Below are positions 29,679 to 43,232 of a DNA stretch of 64,000 nucleotides, one piece after another. Origin of the DNA: Pseudomonas sp. GM48 (lineage in GTDB: Bacteria; Pseudomonadota; Gammaproteobacteria; Pseudomonadales; Pseudomonadaceae); the NCBI RefSeq assembly GCF_000282335.1, contig NZ_AKJM01000051.1, positions 1 to 64,000 of the forward strand, written 5' to 3'. Every line of letters starts with the position of its first letter. Within the stretch, counting starts at the first letter, position 1. Below the pieces are notes generated by a model. It searched no databases, was not told the origin of the DNA, and worked only from the letters and a program-made list of their open reading frames with translations. The position numbers were made by a program, and so were the translations under genes.

Positions 29679-29706
29679 AAAAAGGGTAGCCGAGGCTACC
29701 CTTTTT
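29679..29706 (-). terminator. Terminator of the ATP synthase operon
   Basis: A stem pairing AAAAGGGTAGCC with GGCTACCCTTTT and a T-run on the minus strand, 25 bases past the atpC stop. Confidence 0.9.
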
Positions 29707-29731
29707 AATCAATCACACAACAAATGCAGCC

Positions 29732-30157
29732 TTAGTGGCCGAACTTCTTGCGGATCTGCTGGACGGTGCGCAGCTGAGCTGCAGCCTCGGCCAGACGTGC
29801 GGCAGCAGAACCGTAATCGAATTCCGCGCCTCGCTCGTGCAGGGCTTTCTCGGCAGCCTTAACGGCTTCCAAAGCTGCGGCTTCGTCCAGGTCGGCAGCG
29901 CGTTGCACGGTGTCGGCAAGAACCTTGACCATGTTCGGCTGAACCTCGAGGAAACCACCGGAGATGTAATACACCTCCTCTTCCCCGCCCTGCTTGACCA
30001 GGCGGATCGGACCTGGCTTCAGATTAGTGATCAGCGGCGCGTGACCCAGGGCGATACCAAGATCACCCAGTGCACCGTGCGCAATCACCATCTCGACCAG
30101 ACCGGAAAAGATTTCTCCTTCCGCGCTGACGATATCGCAATGGACTGTCATAGCCAT
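29732..30157 (-). CDS. atpC: F1 ATP synthase epsilon subunit
   Basis: A 141-residue epsilon subunit: N-terminal beta-sandwich ([19 protein letters not shown], then [14 protein letters not shown]) and C-terminal helical hairpin rich in Ala/Glu. It sits in the central stalk of F1, links gamma to the c-ring and inhibits ATP hydrolysis. It is the last gene of the nine-gene atp operon and is followed by a clear terminator. Confidence 0.97.
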   Translation of the reverse strand: MAMTVHCDIVSAEGEIFSGLVEMVIAHGALGDLGIALGHAPLITNLKPGPIRLVKQGGEEEVYYISGGFLEVQPNMVKVLADTVQRAADLDEAAALEAVKAAEKALHERGAEFDYGSAAARLAEAAAQLRTVQQIRKKFGH

Positions 30158-30202
30158 CTGATTGCCTCAACCTAAATTAGCGCCCGTTGCCGGGCGCCGG
30201 GA

Positions 30203-31606
<1,404 letters not shown>

Positions 31607-32467
31607 TTAAACCGCGGCAGCGCCGCCGACGATTTCCGAGATCTCTTGGGTGATCGCAGCCTGACGCGCCTTGTTGTAGACCAGCTGCAAATCGCTGATC
31701 AAATCACCGGCGTTGTCGGTAGCGTTCTTCATCGCGATCATCCGCGCAGCTTGTTCAGCCGCGTTGTTCTCGACCACCGCCTGGTAGACCTGCGACTCCA
31801 CGTAACGGACCATCAAGCCGTCGAGCAGCTCCTTGGCATCCGGTTCGTAGAGATAGTCCCAGTGGTGCTTGAGTTCTTGATCCGGGGTTGCCACCAGTGG
31901 AATCAACTGCTCCACGGTAGGCTGTTGTGTCATGGTGTTGATGAACTTGTTGGACACCACGGACAGGCGGTCAATACGGCCGTCCAGGTAGGCATCCAGC
32001 ATCACCTTGACGCTGCCGATCAGATCATTGATCGACGGCTCTTCACCCAGGTGGCTGATAGCTGCAACGACGTTACCGCCGAAGTTGCGGAAGAAAGCCG
32101 CACCCTTGCTACCCACTACACACAGATCGATCTCGACGCCGTTTTCGCGGTTTACCGCCATGTCCTTGACCAAAGCCTTGAACAGGTTGGTGTTCAAGCC
32201 ACCACACAGACCACGGTCACTGCTCACTACGACATAACCGACGCGCTTTACTTCACGGTCGATCATGAACGGGTGGCGATATTCCGGGTTAGCGTTGGCC
32301 AGATGGCCAATAACCTGGCGGATGCGCTCCGCATAAGGACGGCTAGCAGCCATGCGCATTTGTGCCTTGCGCATTTTGCTGACCGCCACTTTTTCCATGG
32401 CGCTGGTAATCTTTTGCGTGCTTTTGATGCTCGCAATCTTACTGCGAATCTCTTTTGCGCCTGCCAT
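31607..32467 (-). CDS. atpG: F1 ATP synthase gamma subunit
   Basis: A 286-residue rotor shaft. N-terminal [19 protein letters not shown] and [15 protein letters not shown] are the conserved motifs, and the C-terminal coiled coil ends [12 protein letters not shown]. It turns inside the alpha3beta3 ring. Length and order in the operon are normal. Confidence 0.98.
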   Translation of the reverse strand: MAGAKEIRSKIASIKSTQKITSAMEKVAVSKMRKAQMRMAASRPYAERIRQVIGHLANANPEYRHPFMIDREVKRVGYVVVSSDRGLCGGLNTNLFKALVKDMAVNRENGVEIDLCVVGSKGAAFFRNFGGNVVAAISHLGEEPSINDLIGSVKVMLDAYLDGRIDRLSVVSNKFINTMTQQPTVEQLIPLVATPDQELKHHWDYLYEPDAKELLDGLMVRYVESQVYQAVVENNAAEQAARMIAMKNATDNAGDLISDLQLVYNKARQAAITQEISEIVGGAAAV

Positions 32468-32517
32468 GTAACACCTATCAGGTTAGCAAGCGGGAGCCGC
32501 TAGGCTCCCGCTGCGGC

Positions 32518-34062
32518 TTACCAGGTTTGGGTGGCCTTGAACTTCTCGATACCGGCTTTCAGGCCGCCATCGATCTCGTCATTGAAGTCACCCTTCACGT
32601 TGATCTTCGCCATCAAGTCGGCGTGATCGCGGTTGAAGTAAGCAATCAGCGCTTGTTCGAAGCTGCCGATCTTGGCGATTTCAACGTCGGTCAGGAACCC
32701 ACGCTCAGCGGCATACAGCGACAGCGACATGTCGGCGATCGACATTGGCGCGTATTGCTTCTGCTTCATCAGCTCGGTAACGCGCTGACCATGCTCAAGT
32801 TGCTTACGGGTCGCTTCGTCCAGGTCAGAAGCGAACTGGGCGAATGCCGCCAGTTCACGGTACTGAGCCAGAGCGGTACGGATACCACCGGACAGCTTCT
32901 TGATGATCTTGGTCTGAGCGGCACCACCCACACGGGATACCGAAACACCGGCGTTCACTGCAGGGCGGATGCCCGAGTTGAACATGGCCGATTCCAGGAA
33001 GATCTGACCGTCGGTGATGGAAATCACGTTGGTCGGAACGAACGCGGAAACGTCGCCAGCCTGGGTTTCGATGATCGGCAGTGCGGTCAGGGAACCGGTT
33101 TTGCCGGTCACTGCGCCGTTGGTGAACTTCTCTACGTACTCTTCCGAAACGCGGGATGCGCGCTCCAGCAGACGGGAGTGGAGATAGAACACGTCGCCTG
33201 GGTAAGCTTCACGGCCTGGTGGACGGCGCAGCAGCAGGGAAATCTGGCGGTAAGCCACTGCTTGCTTGGACAGATCGTCATAAACGATCAGCGCGTCTTC
33301 ACCGCGGTCGCGGAAGTATTCGCCCATGGTGCAACCGGAGTACGGAGCCAGGAACTGCAGTGCTGCAGATTCCGAAGCGCTCGCTGCAACGATGATGGTG
33401 TTAGCCAGTGCACCGTTTTCTTCCAGCTTGCGAACAACGTTGGCGATGGTCGATTGCTTCTGACCGATTGCTACGTAGACGCAGAAAATGCCGCTGTCTT
33501 TCTGATTGATGATCGCGTCGATCGCCAGAGCGGTTTTACCGATCTGACGGTCACCGATGATCAGCTCACGCTGGCCACGGCCGACAGGGATCATGGCATC
33601 GACAGCCTTGTAGCCAGTCTGTACAGGCTGGTCTACCGACTTACGCCAGATCACGCCTGGAGCAACTTTCTCGACCGCGTCGGTCTCGGTGTTGTTCAGC
33701 GGACCTTTGCCGTCAACCGGGTTACCCAGTGCGTCGACTACGCGACCCAGCAGTTCCTTACCAACCGGAACCTCCAGGATGCGGCCAGTGCACTTGGCGC
33801 TCATGCCTTCAGCCAGAGTCTGGTATGCGCCCAATACAACGGCACCTACAGAGTCTTGCTCCAGGTTGAGGGCCATGCCGAAGACGCCGCCCGGAAACTC
33901 GATCATCTCGCCGTACATTACGTCGGCCAGACCGTGAATCCGCACGATGCCGTCAGATACGCTGACGACAGTGCCTTCGTTACGGGCTTGGGAGGTCACA
34001 TCGAGCTTGTCGATGCGGCCCTTGATAATTTCACTTATTTCGGAAGGATTGAGTTGCTGCAT
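32518..34062 (-). CDS. atpA: F1 ATP synthase alpha subunit
   Basis: A 514-residue non-catalytic nucleotide-binding subunit. It has the P-loop GDRQIGKT and the alpha signature [17 protein letters not shown]. It forms the hexamer with beta. It is 50 bases upstream of atpG and 21 downstream of atpH, as usual. Confidence 0.98.
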   Translation of the reverse strand: MQQLNPSEISEIIKGRIDKLDVTSQARNEGTVVSVSDGIVRIHGLADVMYGEMIEFPGGVFGMALNLEQDSVGAVVLGAYQTLAEGMSAKCTGRILEVPVGKELLGRVVDALGNPVDGKGPLNNTETDAVEKVAPGVIWRKSVDQPVQTGYKAVDAMIPVGRGQRELIIGDRQIGKTALAIDAIINQKDSGIFCVYVAIGQKQSTIANVVRKLEENGALANTIIVAASASESAALQFLAPYSGCTMGEYFRDRGEDALIVYDDLSKQAVAYRQISLLLRRPPGREAYPGDVFYLHSRLLERASRVSEEYVEKFTNGAVTGKTGSLTALPIIETQAGDVSAFVPTNVISITDGQIFLESAMFNSGIRPAVNAGVSVSRVGGAAQTKIIKKLSGGIRTALAQYRELAAFAQFASDLDEATRKQLEHGQRVTELMKQKQYAPMSIADMSLSLYAAERGFLTDVEIAKIGSFEQALIAYFNRDHADLMAKINVKGDFNDEIDGGLKAGIEKFKATQTW

Positions 34063-34083
34063 TGCTCTGCTGCCCCTTCAAAC

Positions 34084-34620
34084 TCAAGATTTCAATGCTT
34101 CGGCAAGTTTCGCGATTTTGCCGCGAATCGAGCCATCGATAACCAGGTCGCCGGCGCGGATGACAACACCCCCAATAAGGGATGAATCTTCCTCGACTTG
34201 CAGGCGCACTTCCCGGTTGAGTCGTGCACTGAGAACCTTGGCGAGTTTGTCTTGCTGTTCTTGGTTCAATGCGAAGGCACTGGTCACTTCAACGTCTACC
34301 GATTTCTCTTGCTCGGCCTTGTACAGGTCGAACAGAGCGGCGATCTCCGGCAACAGCGGGAGACGGTCGTTTTCGGCAACGACGTGAATGAAGTTCTGTG
34401 CCTTTACATCAAACTTGTCGCCGCACACGTCAATGAACGTGGCGGCCTTTTCTGCGCTCGTCAGTCGCGGGGCCTTGAGCACGCGCTGCATGGTGTCGTC
34501 TTCCGACACCGCTGCTGCCAGGCCGAGCATGGCTGACCAATTGGCCAGTTGCTGGTGGGCCTGAGCGTGCTCGAAGGCCGCCTTAGCGTAAGGTCGGGCC
34601 AACGTGGTCAGTTCTGCCAT
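34084..34620 (-). CDS. atpH: ATP synthase delta subunit
   Basis: A 178-residue delta subunit (OSCP-like), stator link between F1 and subunit b. N-terminal [13 protein letters not shown] and C-terminal [15 protein letters not shown] match the family. It lies between atpA and atpF with short gaps. Confidence 0.97.
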   Translation of the reverse strand: MAELTTLARPYAKAAFEHAQAHQQLANWSAMLGLAAAVSEDDTMQRVLKAPRLTSAEKAATFIDVCGDKFDVKAQNFIHVVAENDRLPLLPEIAALFDLYKAEQEKSVDVEVTSAFALNQEQQDKLAKVLSARLNREVRLQVEEDSSLIGGVVIRAGDLVIDGSIRGKIAKLAEALKS

Positions 34621-34632
34621 GATCGCCCTCGC

Positions 34633-35103
34633 TTAGATTTCAGCAGCCAGTTGGTTAACCAGCTCTGCGTGCGCGTTTTGATCGATTGCTTTGCCCAGGA
34701 TCTTCGAAGCACCGCCAACGGCCAGGCTACCCACTTGGGCGCGCAGCGCGTCTTTGACGCTGTTCAGTTCCTGTTCGATCTCGGCCTGAGCCTGAGCCTT
34801 CACACGGTCAGCTTCGACGCGAGCCTGTTCACGGGCTTCGTCGACAATCTGGGTACCGCGTTTCTTGGCTTGCTCGATGATTTCAGCTGCCTGAGCTTTC
34901 GCTTCGCGCAGTTGCTGACCCGCTTTCTCTTGGGCCAACTCCAGGTCGCGAGCTGCTCGGCTGGCAGCGTCCAGACCATCAGCGATCTTCTTTTGACGTT
35001 CGTGCAGTGCCGTGATGACCGGAGGCCATACGAACTTCATGCAGAACAGTACAAAAATCAGGAACGCAACGGACTGGCCAATCAGGGTCGCATTAATGTT
35101 CAC
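34633..35103 (-). CDS. atpF: ATP synthase b subunit
   Basis: A 156-residue stator subunit. One N-terminal transmembrane helix ([18 protein letters not shown]) is followed by a long charged coiled coil of Ala, Glu, Gln and Lys. Two copies form the peripheral stalk. Length equals the E. coli protein. Confidence 0.97.
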   Translation of the reverse strand: MNINATLIGQSVAFLIFVLFCMKFVWPPVITALHERQKKIADGLDAASRAARDLELAQEKAGQQLREAKAQAAEIIEQAKKRGTQIVDEAREQARVEADRVKAQAQAEIEQELNSVKDALRAQVGSLAVGGASKILGKAIDQNAHAELVNQLAAEI

Positions 35104-35161
35104 GCCAACACCTCGCAGTTACGTTGTCCATCACACCAAATTACCCGGAAGATCCGAGTAA

Positions 35162-35434
<273 letters not shown>

Positions 35435-35506
35435 TTACGTCGTATGGTTTAGGTTTTTTAGATTAAAGCGGTAAAACAAATCGTTTCAGAGGCTCCGTGA
35501 AGAGCC

Positions 35507-35528
35507 CCTTCCCGTTTTACCGGGAAGG
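35507..35528. other. Intercistronic hairpin between atpB and atpE
   Basis: An 8-bp stem (CCTTCCCG / CGGGAAGG) with a 6-base loop in the longest gap of the atp operon, just before the highly expressed c-subunit gene. It may protect mRNA or help translation of atpE, which is needed in about tenfold excess. Confidence 0.4.
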
Positions 35529-35552
35529 ACATCAGACTAGTCGAGACTGGCC

Positions 35553-36846
<1,294 letters not shown>

Positions 36847-36994
36847 CACTTTTGCTCTCCAATGGCCGGCTGCCGAAATTCAATAACTTGGCATAATTTG
36901 TGCCGACAAAATGCGCGCAGAGTATAGGGGCGGTTCTGCCCCTATTCAACTGTCAGGTAGTGATTTCCCTCTGCACGCTACATGAGGAAATGTT

Positions 36995-37867
36995 TCAGCG
37001 GATATGTGCGAGTACGCCTTGAAGCTCATCCAGTGAGTTGTAACCAATCACCAACTGCCCTTTACCCTTCTTACCGTGGCGAATCTGCACCGCAGAGCCT
37101 AGGCGCTCGGCCAGACGCTGCTCGAGACGGGCGATATCCGGGTCCGGTTTTGCCGGTTCAACAGGCTCCGGTTTGCCACTCAACCACTGGCGAACCAGTG
37201 CCTCAGTCTGGCGCACGGTCAGCCCGCGTGCGACAACATGTCGCGCCCCTTCAATCTGTTGATTTTCCGGCAAACCGAGCAAAGCACGGGCATGCCCCAT
37301 TTCCAGGTCGCCGTGGGACAGCATGGTCTTGATGACTTCCGGCAAGGAAATCAGGCGCAGCAGGTTAGCCACCGTCACCCGGGACTTGCCCACGGCCTCG
37401 GCCACCTGTTGCTGAGTCAGCTGGAACTCCTGCTGCAATCGCTGCAGGGCCACCGCTTCTTCAATCGGGTTCAGGTCTTCGCGCTGAATGTTCTCGATCA
37501 GCGCAATGGCGATCGCGGTTTCATCGGGTACATCGCGCACCATCGCCGGGATGGTTTCCTGCCCGGCTTGCTGACTGGCACGCCAGCGACGTTCGCCCGC
37601 AATGATTTCAAAGCGGCCGCTGCCGATCGGGCGAACCACGATGGGCTGCATGACGCCCTGAGCCCTGATCGACTGCGCCAGTTCTTCGAGCGCCTGCGGA
37701 TCCATGTCACGACGCGGCTGGTATTTGCCGCGCTGGAGCAGATCCAGGGGAAGGTGCTGCAGCTCACGCTGATCGGCTTGCGCCGCTTGTTCTTCCAGCG
37801 AGCTGACAGTCGGACCACTCAACAGAGCATCCAGTCCACGTCCGAGACCTCGTTTCTTGACGGCCAT
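36995..37867 (-). CDS. parB: Chromosome-partitioning protein ParB
   Basis: A 290-residue parS-binding CTPase. N-terminal KKRGLGRGLDALL, the CTP-binding GERRWRASQ and ENIQREDLNPIEEA motifs, a helix-turn-helix around VAEAVGKSRVTVANLLRLI, and a C-terminal dimer domain. It loads at parS, here two sites inside recF 12 kb away, and spreads to organise the origin. It follows parA by nine bases. Confidence 0.97.
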   Translation of the reverse strand: MAVKKRGLGRGLDALLSGPTVSSLEEQAAQADQRELQHLPLDLLQRGKYQPRRDMDPQALEELAQSIRAQGVMQPIVVRPIGSGRFEIIAGERRWRASQQAGQETIPAMVRDVPDETAIAIALIENIQREDLNPIEEAVALQRLQQEFQLTQQQVAEAVGKSRVTVANLLRLISLPEVIKTMLSHGDLEMGHARALLGLPENQQIEGARHVVARGLTVRQTEALVRQWLSGKPEPVEPAKPDPDIARLEQRLAERLGSAVQIRHGKKGKGQLVIGYNSLDELQGVLAHIR

Positions 37868-37876
37868 GGGGATTCC

Positions 37877-38674
37877 TTAAGTTGCCTGAGCAGCGGCGAT
37901 GCGTGAGTTTTTGCGTTGACGACGAACCATTTCGCCCGCCAATGCCAGATAGGCAACGGCGCCCCGCGATGCTTTGTCGTACGCCAGCGCCGGCATGCCG
38001 TAGCTTGGCGCTTCGGCCAGACGGATGTTGCGCGGAATGACGGTGTCGTAGAGCTGCTCGCCGAAGTGTTCCTTGAGCTGCGCCGAGACATCGTTCATCA
38101 GGCTCAGGCGCGGGTCGTACATCGTACGCAGCAGGCCTTCGACCTTGAGGTTCGGGTTCAGCAGTTCAGCGATACGCTTGATGTTATCCACAAGGTCGCT
38201 CAAGCCTTCGAGTGCGAAGTACTCGCACTGCATGGGGATAATTACCCCGTCGGCGGCAACCAGTGCGTTCAAAGTCAGCATCGACAGCGACGGCGGGCAG
38301 TCAATCAGAATGTAATCGTAGTTTTCCCGGATCGGCGCCAGTGCGCTGCGCAGACGGCTTTCCTTCATCTGCATTTCCAGCAGTACCACTTCGGCCGCGG
38401 TGAGGTCGCGGTTGGCCGGCAACAACTGGTAACCACCGTGTTCGGAGAAGTGCATGGCCTGGGCCAGATCACATTCGCCGATCAACAGGTCGTAGACCGA
38501 GTTTTCCAGGCCATGTTTATCCACACCGCTACCCATGGTGGCGTTGCCCTGTGGATCAAGGTCGATCAACAGCACCCGGCGCTTGGTCGCGACCAGGGAT
38601 GCTGCGAGGTTGATGCAGGTGGTGGTTTTGCCCACGCCACCCTTTTGGTTCGCTATCGCGAATACCTTAGCCAT
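37877..38674 (-). CDS. parA: Chromosome-partitioning ATPase ParA
   Basis: A 265-residue deviant-Walker ATPase. MAKVFAIANQKGGVGKTTT is the P-loop, DLDPQGNAT the A' segment and LIDCPPSLSML Walker B. It forms a nucleoid gradient that ParB follows. The ATG 38674 is the conserved start. It contains two perfect DnaA-box 9-mers (38184, 38517). Confidence 0.97.
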   Translation of the reverse strand: MAKVFAIANQKGGVGKTTTCINLAASLVATKRRVLLIDLDPQGNATMGSGVDKHGLENSVYDLLIGECDLAQAMHFSEHGGYQLLPANRDLTAAEVVLLEMQMKESRLRSALAPIRENYDYILIDCPPSLSMLTLNALVAADGVIIPMQCEYFALEGLSDLVDNIKRIAELLNPNLKVEGLLRTMYDPRLSLMNDVSAQLKEHFGEQLYDTVIPRNIRLAEAPSYGMPALAYDKASRGAVAYLALAGEMVRRQRKNSRIAAAQAT

Positions 38675-38692
38675 TCTTGCTTGTGTTCCCAA

Positions 38693-39337
38693 TCATGCCG
38701 TGCGGCGCAGTATCAGCAGATGGCGTTGGCCTTGGCAACCAGGTACGGCCAGGGCGTGTTCGCTATCGAGGTGGAAGTCTGCCGGCAATGCTACCAGCTC
38801 ATCGGCCGGATGAACGCCCTTCATTGCCAGCCAGCGTGTTTCGCTATCGCCGAGGTGGCGAGTCCAGTTGCTGAAGTTTTCCATGCTGCTGAACGCCCGG
38901 GAAATGATCCCGTTGAACGGCTGGGCAGGCTGGAACGCTTCAACGCGACTGTGGATAACTTGCAGGTTATCCAGTTTGAGTTCGAGTTTGACCTGGGTCA
39001 GGAAACGGGTTTTCTTGCCGTTGCTGTCAAGGCACGTCACCTGGGACTCGGGAAACAGGATGGCCAGGGGAATGCCAGGCATGCCGCCGCCACTGCCAAC
39101 GTCGAGCCAGCGACCGTTTTCGATGAACGACATCACACTCAGACTATCGAGCAAGTGACGGGAAACCATTTCGTCTGGATCACGCACGGCGGTGAGGTTG
39201 TAAGCCTTGTTCCATTTGATCAACAGGGCCAGATAACCCAGCAGTTGCGCGTGCTGGGTTTCTGTCAGCGTGACGCCAAGCTGGCGGGCACCTGTGGATA
39301 ACTCTTCTGCATGTTGCGAAGTGACCAACGAACTCAA
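38693..39337 (-). CDS. rsmG: 16S rRNA m7G527 methyltransferase
   Basis: A 214-residue SAM-dependent methyltransferase (GidB). [16 protein letters not shown] is the SAM loop and [15 protein letters not shown] the later catalytic motif region. Its loss confers low-level streptomycin resistance in other species. Its start overlaps the mnmG stop by four bases. Confidence 0.96.
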   Translation of the reverse strand: MSSLVTSQHAEELSTGARQLGVTLTETQHAQLLGYLALLIKWNKAYNLTAVRDPDEMVSRHLLDSLSVMSFIENGRWLDVGSGGGMPGIPLAILFPESQVTCLDSNGKKTRFLTQVKLELKLDNLQVIHSRVEAFQPAQPFNGIISRAFSSMENFSNWTRHLGDSETRWLAMKGVHPADELVALPADFHLDSEHALAVPGCQGQRHLLILRRTA

Positions 39338-41232
39338 GCGCTTTGCTCCAACTGACGGCCCGCGCCGCGTTTTTTCAAATGAATCATCAACAGCGAAATG
39401 GCTGCCGGCGTTACGCCCGGGATTCGCGAGGCCTGGCCCAAAGTCTCTGGACGGGTCGCACCGAGCTTGCTCTGGATCTCTTTGGAGAGACCGGAAATGT
39501 TCGTGTAATCGATATCCACAGGCAGTTTGGTGTCTTCGCTGGCCCGCAGGCGTGCAATTTCATCCTGTTGACGATCGATGTAACCAGCGTACTTGGTCTT
39601 GATTTCGACCTGTTCGGCAACCTGTGGATCTTCTGCGCCGTCACCGGTCACGGCAATCAGACCAGCGTAGTCGATTTCCGGACGACTCAAGAGATTGAGC
39701 AGGTTGTATTCGTGAGTCAGCGGCGTGCCGAATTTTTCGGCAATCGCATCGCCCTGCTCGGTGCCCGGGCGTACCCAAGTGCTTTTCAGGCGCTGCTCTT
39801 CCAGTTCGATGCTTTCGCGTTTTTTGCAGAAAGCGGCCCAACGCACGTCATCCACCAGGCCCAGTTCGCGACCTTTTTCGGTCAACCGCAGGTCGGCGTT
39901 GTCTTCGCGCAGGATCAGGCGGTACTCGGCACGGGACGTGAACATCCGGTACGGTTCCTGGGTACCGAGGGTAATCAGGTCGTCGACCAACACGCCGATG
40001 TAGGCCTCGTCGCGACGCGGGCACCAGGCATCTTTGCCTTGCGCACGCAGTGCGGCGTTGGTCCCGGCCAGCAAACCCTGGGCGCCGGCTTCTTCGTAAC
40101 CGGTGGTGCCGTTGATCTGCCCGGCAAAGAACAATCCGCCGATGACTTTGGTTTCCAGGCTGTATTTCAAATCACGCGGGTCGAAGTAGTCGTACTCGAT
40201 CGCGTAGCCCGGACGCACGATGTGCGCGTTTTCCATGCCGCGGATCGATTGCACGATCTGCAATTGCACGTCGAATGGCAAGCTTGTGGATATCCCGTTC
40301 GGATACAGCTCGTTTGTCGTCAAACCTTCCGGTTCGATGAAGACCTGATGGCTTTCCTTGTCGGCAAAGCGATGGATCTTGTCTTCGATCGATGGGCAAT
40401 AACGCGGACCGATGCCTTCGATCTCGCCTGCAGCGGAATACATCGGCGAACGGTCGAGGTTCGCAGCAATGATTTCGTGGGTGCGGGCATTGGTGTGGGT
40501 AATCCAGCAGCTGACTTGCTGTGGATGCTGTTCCTTGTTGCCCATGAACGACATCACCGGGATCGGCGTATCACCCGGTTGCTCAGACATCACCGAGAAA
40601 TCCACAGACCGGCCGTCGATACGCGGCGGAGTACCGGTTTTCAAACGACCCACACGCAGTGGCAGTTCACGTAGACGGTGAGCCAGCGCGATCGATGGCG
40701 GATCACCGGCGCGACCACCGGAGAAATTCTGCAAACCGATGTGGATAAGTCCACCGAGGAACGTGCCGGTGGTCAACACCACGGAATCGGCGAAGAAACG
40801 CAGACCCATTTGTGTGACAACACCACGGACTTGTTCCTGCTCGACGATCAGATCGTCAGCAGCCTGTTGAAATATCCACAGGTTCGGCTGGTTTTCCAGG
40901 ATTTCGCGGACAGCGGCCTTGTACAGAACCCGGTCTGCCTGGGCACGGGTTGCTCGCACCGCCGGGCCTTTGCGGCTGTTCAACACGCGAAACTGGATGC
41001 CACCTTTATCGGTAGCAATGGCCATCGCGCCGCCGAGGGCGTCGATTTCCTTGACCAGATGGCTTTTGCCGATCCCGCCAATGGCCGGGTTGCAACTCAT
41101 GGCACCGAGGGTTTCCACGTTATGCGTCAGCAACAGGGTTTTCACCCCCATACGTGCTGAGGCCAGTGCTGCCTCGGTACCGGCATGACCGCCGCCGATG
41201 ACGATCACTTCAAAACGGGAAGGGAAATCCAC
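39334..41232 (-). CDS. mnmG: tRNA modification flavoprotein MnmG (GidA)
   Basis: A 632-residue FAD enzyme that with MnmE installs the 5-carboxymethylaminomethyl group on U34 of tRNA. The N-terminal Rossmann loop is [14 protein letters not shown], followed by [14 protein letters not shown]. The GTG at 41232 is preferred over GTG 41235 because GAGG is six bases upstream of it. Upstream lies a DnaA-box-rich intergenic region. Confidence 0.96.
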   Translation of the reverse strand: MDFPSRFEVIVIGGGHAGTEAALASARMGVKTLLLTHNVETLGAMSCNPAIGGIGKSHLVKEIDALGGAMAIATDKGGIQFRVLNSRKGPAVRATRAQADRVLYKAAVREILENQPNLWIFQQAADDLIVEQEQVRGVVTQMGLRFFADSVVLTTGTFLGGLIHIGLQNFSGGRAGDPPSIALAHRLRELPLRVGRLKTGTPPRIDGRSVDFSVMSEQPGDTPIPVMSFMGNKEQHPQQVSCWITHTNARTHEIIAANLDRSPMYSAAGEIEGIGPRYCPSIEDKIHRFADKESHQVFIEPEGLTTNELYPNGISTSLPFDVQLQIVQSIRGMENAHIVRPGYAIEYDYFDPRDLKYSLETKVIGGLFFAGQINGTTGYEEAGAQGLLAGTNAALRAQGKDAWCPRRDEAYIGVLVDDLITLGTQEPYRMFTSRAEYRLILREDNADLRLTEKGRELGLVDDVRWAAFCKKRESIELEEQRLKSTWVRPGTEQGDAIAEKFGTPLTHEYNLLNLLSRPEIDYAGLIAVTGDGAEDPQVAEQVEIKTKYAGYIDRQQDEIARLRASEDTKLPVDIDYTNISGLSKEIQSKLGATRPETLGQASRIPGVTPAAISLLMIHLKKRGAGRQLEQSA

Positions 41233-41235
41233 CAC

Positions 41236-41782
41236 GCACCTCGTGCCTGCTTAAGTAGGTAATTCAGGAATAGTTTGAGCTCAGGTTTTTGGACCTGGTC
41301 GACAAGTATAGGGACTTCGCCCTTCCTAAAGAACCCTTTGCACAAAATTTAACCAGCTGTGGAAAAGTCGGAGTTATAGAAATTAAAAAGAAAGAAATTT
41401 ATTAAATCTTTGTTTTTATGTTTATTTCTATGCACCTGCCTTTCTGTGGATAGATTGACACAGGCCTTTATTTCCAATGTGTACAGAGGTTCAAAACCCT
41501 GTGTTCATGTGCCAATGAGGCCCTTGGATAACCGGTGTAAGCCTGTGGATGAAAGAGGTGGTTATCCACAGAGGCGGTTATGTTCAGTTTTCGAGCCCTG
41601 TTATCAACTGACCTTAGCTGCGGTTATTCACAGGGCTTAATCCACAGAAAAGCGCCGTTTACTCGAAAATCAGGCACAGGAATCCCGCTCAAGCAGACAA
41701 AGTTCGCTCGGCACTCGAGGGTTTATTCAGAAAAGGAGAGAGCAGACAGGCACGAATGGCCTGTCTGTGAACAACAGGAGGG
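41236..41782. other. DnaA-box cluster and AT-rich region between mnmG and mnmE
   Basis: About 550 noncoding bases. One perfect DnaA box TTATCCACA lies at 41562-41570, and four one-mismatch boxes at 41445-41453, 41544-41552, 41624-41632 and 41638-41646. An AT-rich stretch (about 41340-41430) flanks them. This is the gidA-side region that carries oriC in enteric bacteria; in Pseudomonas, DnaA-box clusters on both sides of dnaA have been described. A second or ancestral origin element is likely. Confidence 0.6.
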
Positions 41783-43153
41783 CTATTTACCGATACAGAA
41801 GCTGGAAAAAATCCGCCCAAGCAGGTCATCGGAACTGAAAGCGCCGGTGATTTCTCCCAGCGATTGTTGAGCCTGGCGCAAATCCTCGGCCAACAACTCT
41901 CCAGCACCGGCCAGGGTCAATTGGGCACGACCATGCTCGAGGGCAGCACTGGCATGACGTAGCGCCTCAAGGTGTCGCCGGCGAGCGCTGAAGCTGCTTT
42001 CGGACGTTTGTTCATAGCCCATGCAGGCCTTGAGGTGATCGCGCAGCAGCTCCAGGCCGACACCACCGGACTTGGCGCTCAGGCTGATGGTGACGTGGCC
42101 ATCTTCGCTGACTTCCAGGGCAATGGCTTCGCCCGTGAGATCGGCCTTGTTGCGGATCAGGGTGACCTTCGCGGGATCGGGACGGATTTCCAGAAACTCC
42201 GGCCAGAGTGCGAATGGATCAAGGGCTTCCGGTGCAGTGGCATCGACTACCAGCAGTACCCGATCCGCTTCGCCGATGGCTTTCAAGGCACGCTCGACGC
42301 CGATTTTTTCCACATGATCATCGGTATCGCGCAGACCGGCGGTATCCACCACGTGCAGCGGCATGCCATCGATGTGGATATGTTCACGCAGTACGTCACG
42401 GGTGGTGCCGGCAATTTCGGTCACGATCGCCGCTTCACGCCCGGCCAGGGCATTGAGCAGGCTGGATTTACCGGCATTCGGACGACCGGCGATGACCACC
42501 GTCATGCCGTCACGCAGCAAGGCACCCTGCCCGGCTTCGCGCATGACAGTGGATAACTCGTCGCGCACTTTGTCGAGCATGCTCAGGACGTGGCCATCGG
42601 CGAGGAAGTCGATTTCCTCTTCCGGGAAGTCGATGGCCGCTTCGACATAGATTCGCAGGCCGATCAATTGCTCGGTGAGGTTATGCACACGTGACGAGAA
42701 AGCCCCCTGCAGGGAGCGCAAAGCGTTGCGCGCTGCCTGGGCGGAACTGGCTTCAATCAGGTCGGCAATGGCTTCGGCCTGGGCGAGGTCAAGTTTGTCG
42801 TTGAGGAAGGCGCGCTCACTGAATTCCCCCGGTCGGGCGAGCCGGCAACCCAGTTCAAGGCTGCGCTGGAGCAACATATCCAGAACGATCGGGCCGCCAT
42901 GGCCCTGGAGTTCCAGGACATCTTCGCCGGTGAACGAGTTTGGTCCTGGAAAATACAGCGCGAGGCCCTGATCCAGCACCTCGTCGTTTTCACTGAAAAA
43001 CGGACCGTAATGGGCAAATCGCGGCTTGAGTTCGCGACCACTGAAGGCCTTGGCCGCAACGCTGGCCAACGGCCCGGAAATACGGACGATGCCTACGCCG
43101 CCGCGACCCTGAGCGGTGGCGACAGCGGCGATGGTTTCACGAGGAGCGCTCAT
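41783..43153 (-). CDS. mnmE: tRNA modification GTPase MnmE
   Basis: A 456-residue GTPase, partner of MnmG. N-terminal tetrahydrofolate-binding domain ([15 protein letters not shown]), central G domain with [11 protein letters not shown]-loop and DTAGLR G3, and C-terminal CIGK with the catalytic Cys. ATG 43153 (MSAPRET) is preferred; a TTG at 43171 would add six residues but without a good Shine-Dalgarno. It follows yidC, separated by a terminator. Confidence 0.96.
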   Translation of the reverse strand: MSAPRETIAAVATAQGRGGVGIVRISGPLASVAAKAFSGRELKPRFAHYGPFFSENDEVLDQGLALYFPGPNSFTGEDVLELQGHGGPIVLDMLLQRSLELGCRLARPGEFSERAFLNDKLDLAQAEAIADLIEASSAQAARNALRSLQGAFSSRVHNLTEQLIGLRIYVEAAIDFPEEEIDFLADGHVLSMLDKVRDELSTVMREAGQGALLRDGMTVVIAGRPNAGKSSLLNALAGREAAIVTEIAGTTRDVLREHIHIDGMPLHVVDTAGLRDTDDHVEKIGVERALKAIGEADRVLLVVDATAPEALDPFALWPEFLEIRPDPAKVTLIRNKADLTGEAIALEVSEDGHVTISLSAKSGGVGLELLRDHLKACMGYEQTSESSFSARRRHLEALRHASAALEHGRAQLTLAGAGELLAEDLRQAQQSLGEITGAFSSDDLLGRIFSSFCIGK

Positions 43154-43186
43154 AAACCGGTATCCAGACAAAAGTGACAGATAGCA

Positions 43187-43210
43187 AAACGCCCCACTAG
43201 GGGGCGTCTT
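43187..43210 (-). terminator. Terminator after yidC
   Basis: A hairpin AAACGCCCC / GGGGCGTCTT with a T-run on the minus strand, between yidC and mnmE. A perfect DnaA box at 43217-43225 lies next to it. Confidence 0.75.
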
Positions 43211-43232
43211 GAGTGGTTATCCACAGTGTAAA